From Paenibacillus sp. BSR1-1 (GTDB lineage Bacteria > Bacillota > Bacilli > Bacillales > Cytobacillaceae): a stretch of DNA of 64,000 nucleotides. Position numbers and translations under genes: made by a program. The stretch lies in the NCBI RefSeq assembly GCF_030403775.1, contig NZ_JAQMWQ010000001.1, positions 248,001 to 312,000 on the forward strand, written 5' to 3'. The notes under the pieces were generated by a model. That model worked only from the letters and a program-made list of their open reading frames with translations, was not told the DNA's origin and did no database searches. Shown piece by piece: positions 62,357 through 64,000 of this stretch (its first letter is position 1; each line of letters starts with the position of its first letter).

Positions 62357-63571
62357 TTGTTTCGTTCGAAACTTAAAACGGTCTTTTTATCAGTTTCAGT
62401 TACTATATTAGCAGCTTCACTTATTTCTTTCCCACAAGAATCCTTTGACGCCTCCATTCGCGGGCTTAATATGTGGTGGGAAATTGTCTTCCCTTCCCTT
62501 TTACCTTTTTTTATTGTCTCTGAAATGTTGATTGGCTTTGGCGTTGTAAAATTTATTGGAGTACTGCTAGAGCCCCTGATGAGACCGCTTTTTAGGGTAC
62601 CAGGTGTTGGCGGTTTTGTCTGGGCAATGGGTATGGCCTCAGGTTTTCCTGCTGGGGCAAAATTTACGGCAAGGTTACGCCAGGAAGGGCAGTTAACACA
62701 AATTGAAGCAGAAAGACTTGTTAGTTTCACAAATTCCTCTAATCCATTATTTATCTTTGGAGCCGTTTCAATCGGATTTTTTCATAATACCCACTTGGGA
62801 ATTCTCCTTGCACTCGCTCATTATTTAGGAAATATTTGCGTCGGGCTTATCATGCGTTTCTACGGGAATGAAACACCGGAGGAGGAAGTGAAGAAACGGA
62901 ATAACTCTAAAATAAGATCAGCTCTTTCCGCCCTGCATCAAACAAGGTTAAAAGATAATCGGCCTATTGGTAAACTCCTTGGTGATGCCGTCAATTCTTC
63001 CATTCAAACCCTTTTAATGGTGGGTGGCTTTATTATATTATTTTCCGTGGTCAATAAACTGCTTTATCATTTACATATTACTGCGGCACTGGCAAAAACG
63101 GTTGAGCTTCTTCTTTCCTCCTTGTCTTTCCCAGAAATGCTAAGCATCCCGTTTATCTCAGGATTATTTGAAATCACTTTAGGAAGTCAGCTTACAAGTC
63201 TTGTTCATGAGTCAACATTATTGCAAAAGGCCATGATAACTAGCTTTATTCTAGGTTTTAGCGGTTTTAGTGTACAGGCACAGGTTGCCAGTATTCTTGC
63301 TCAAACCGATATCAGATTTAAACCATTTTTTTTGGCTAGAATCCTTCAAGGAGTATTCGCAAGTCTGTTTGCACTTGTTTTATGGAAACCCATCTATATC
63401 CGTATTACAAATAACGAGCAGCCCTCGAACGCGTTACCAGTAGGTTTCTTTGGTGAAGGTACATGGACAAATCATTTTTACCATCGGTTAATAGAAATTG
63501 GACCATTAATTACTATCTTTTCCCTTCTACTATATGTTTTGTTATTATTTTCTAGATTAAAGAAAAATTAA
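62357..63571 (+). CDS. ylbJ: YlbJ/SpoVV, spore dipicolinate transport membrane protein
   Basis: A 404-residue integral membrane protein with about eight hydrophobic helices and Gate-type (nucleoside-recognition) repeats: WWEIVFPSLLPFFIVSEMLI near 40-60 and SIQTLLMVGGFIILFSV near 215-235. SGFPAGAKFTARL and FTNSSNPLFIFGAV are family motifs. B. subtilis YlbJ (SpoVV) is made in the mother cell under sigma-E and moves DPA across the outer forespore membrane. TTG at 62357 lies 9 nt after AAGGAGG. CATAAACAAA at about 62325 may be a sigma-E -10, but the -35 is weak. Confidence 0.92.
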   Translation: MFRSKLKTVFLSVSVTILAASLISFPQESFDASIRGLNMWWEIVFPSLLPFFIVSEMLIGFGVVKFIGVLLEPLMRPLFRVPGVGGFVWAMGMASGFPAGAKFTARLRQEGQLTQIEAERLVSFTNSSNPLFIFGAVSIGFFHNTHLGILLALAHYLGNICVGLIMRFYGNETPEEEVKKRNNSKIRSALSALHQTRLKDNRPIGKLLGDAVNSSIQTLLMVGGFIILFSVVNKLLYHLHITAALAKTVELLLSSLSFPEMLSIPFISGLFEITLGSQLTSLVHESTLLQKAMITSFILGFSGFSVQAQVASILAQTDIRFKPFFLARILQGVFASLFALVLWKPIYIRITNNEQPSNALPVGFFGEGTWTNHFYHRLIEIGPLITIFSLLLYVLLLFSRLKKN

Positions 63572-63572
63572 T

Positions 63573-63604
63573 AAAAAAGAGCTGGCATGCCCAGCTCTTT
63601 TTAT
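63573..63604. terminator. Bidirectional terminator between ylbJ and coaD
   Basis: Stem GAGCTGG/CCAGCTC (63579-63585 with 63591-63597) is flanked by AAAAAA on the left and TTTTT on the right, giving U tracts in both directions between convergent stops. Confidence 0.9.
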
Positions 63605-63608
63605 GTCC

Positions 63609-64000
<392 letters not shown>

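Overview
The window is a stretch of the core chromosome of an endospore-forming, low-GC Gram-positive rod of the family Bacillaceae. Evidence is the presence of sigE, sigG, spoIIGA, spoVD, spoVE, gerR and ylbJ/spoVV, a pyr operon with PyrR attenuators, an ileS T-box, bacillithiol synthesis (bshC), a meso-DAP-type murE, and gene order that follows the Bacillus subtilis yll/ylb-ftsAZ-ylm-pyr-ylo segment, read here from right to left. Several local differences from B. subtilis (recalled, not searched) and the families of small GC-rich repeats suggest a non-subtilis lineage such as Neobacillus, Mesobacillus or Cytobacillus; the genus cannot be fixed from this alone. Nearly all genes are on the minus strand, apart from rqcH, ylbP, tmcAL and ylbJ.

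Layout, left to right. 1-5.5 kb: 3' part of yloC, the calcium P-type ATPase yloB, and divergent rqcH (yloA). 5.5-17.4 kb: the complete pyrimidine operon pyrR-P-B-C-AA-AB-K-D-F-E (minus strand), mostly translationally coupled, with a near-consensus promoter and three PyrR-dependent attenuators. 17.4-22.4 kb: ylyB (pseudouridine synthase), lspA, ylyA and ileS with its T-box leader. 22.4-26.4 kb: divIVA, ylmH, ylmG, sepF, ylmE, ylmD, ylmC. 26.5-29.2 kb: sigG, sigE, spoIIGA, with a spoIIG-type promoter showing the special 22-bp spacing. 29.5-49.1 kb: the division and cell wall (dcw) cluster ftsZ, ftsA, sbp, ylxX, ylxW, divIB, murB, murG, spoVE, murD, mraY, a short MurF-N-like gene, murE, spoVD, pbpB, ftsL, rsmH, mraZ. 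49.2-52.3 kb: bshC, a small membrane protein and a ketopantoate reductase. 52.4-55.6 kb: a three-gene biotin-dependent acyl-CoA carboxylase. 55.8-64 kb: ylbP, gerR, an ECHDC1-like crotonase, rpmF, ylbN, tmcAL, ylbL, ylbK, ylbJ and the 3' part of coaD.

How it fits together: the window links envelope growth (lipid II synthesis, FtsZ ring assembly, septal PBPs), its sporulation variants (SpoVD/SpoVE, SigE, SigG, the SpoIIGA protease), and nucleotide supply (pyr). Regulation is unusually legible: sigma-H-like promoters with identical 11-bp spacers precede both ftsA and divIVA, the latter overlapping a Spo0A-box sequence; a candidate sigma-F/G promoter for sigG lies inside the sigE terminator; a cre-like site precedes the acyl-CoA carboxylase genes.

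I found no phage, defence island, CRISPR, tRNA, rRNA or obviously foreign gene cluster. The most unusual items are: a 149-codon gene between murE and mraY that looks like only the N-terminal domain of MurF; a 161-bp MITE-like element with ISL3-like ends and an 8-bp target duplication; a repeat family with both full-length copies and copies that look like internal deletion products; and a promoter-hairpin unit between murB and divIB that encodes no protein.
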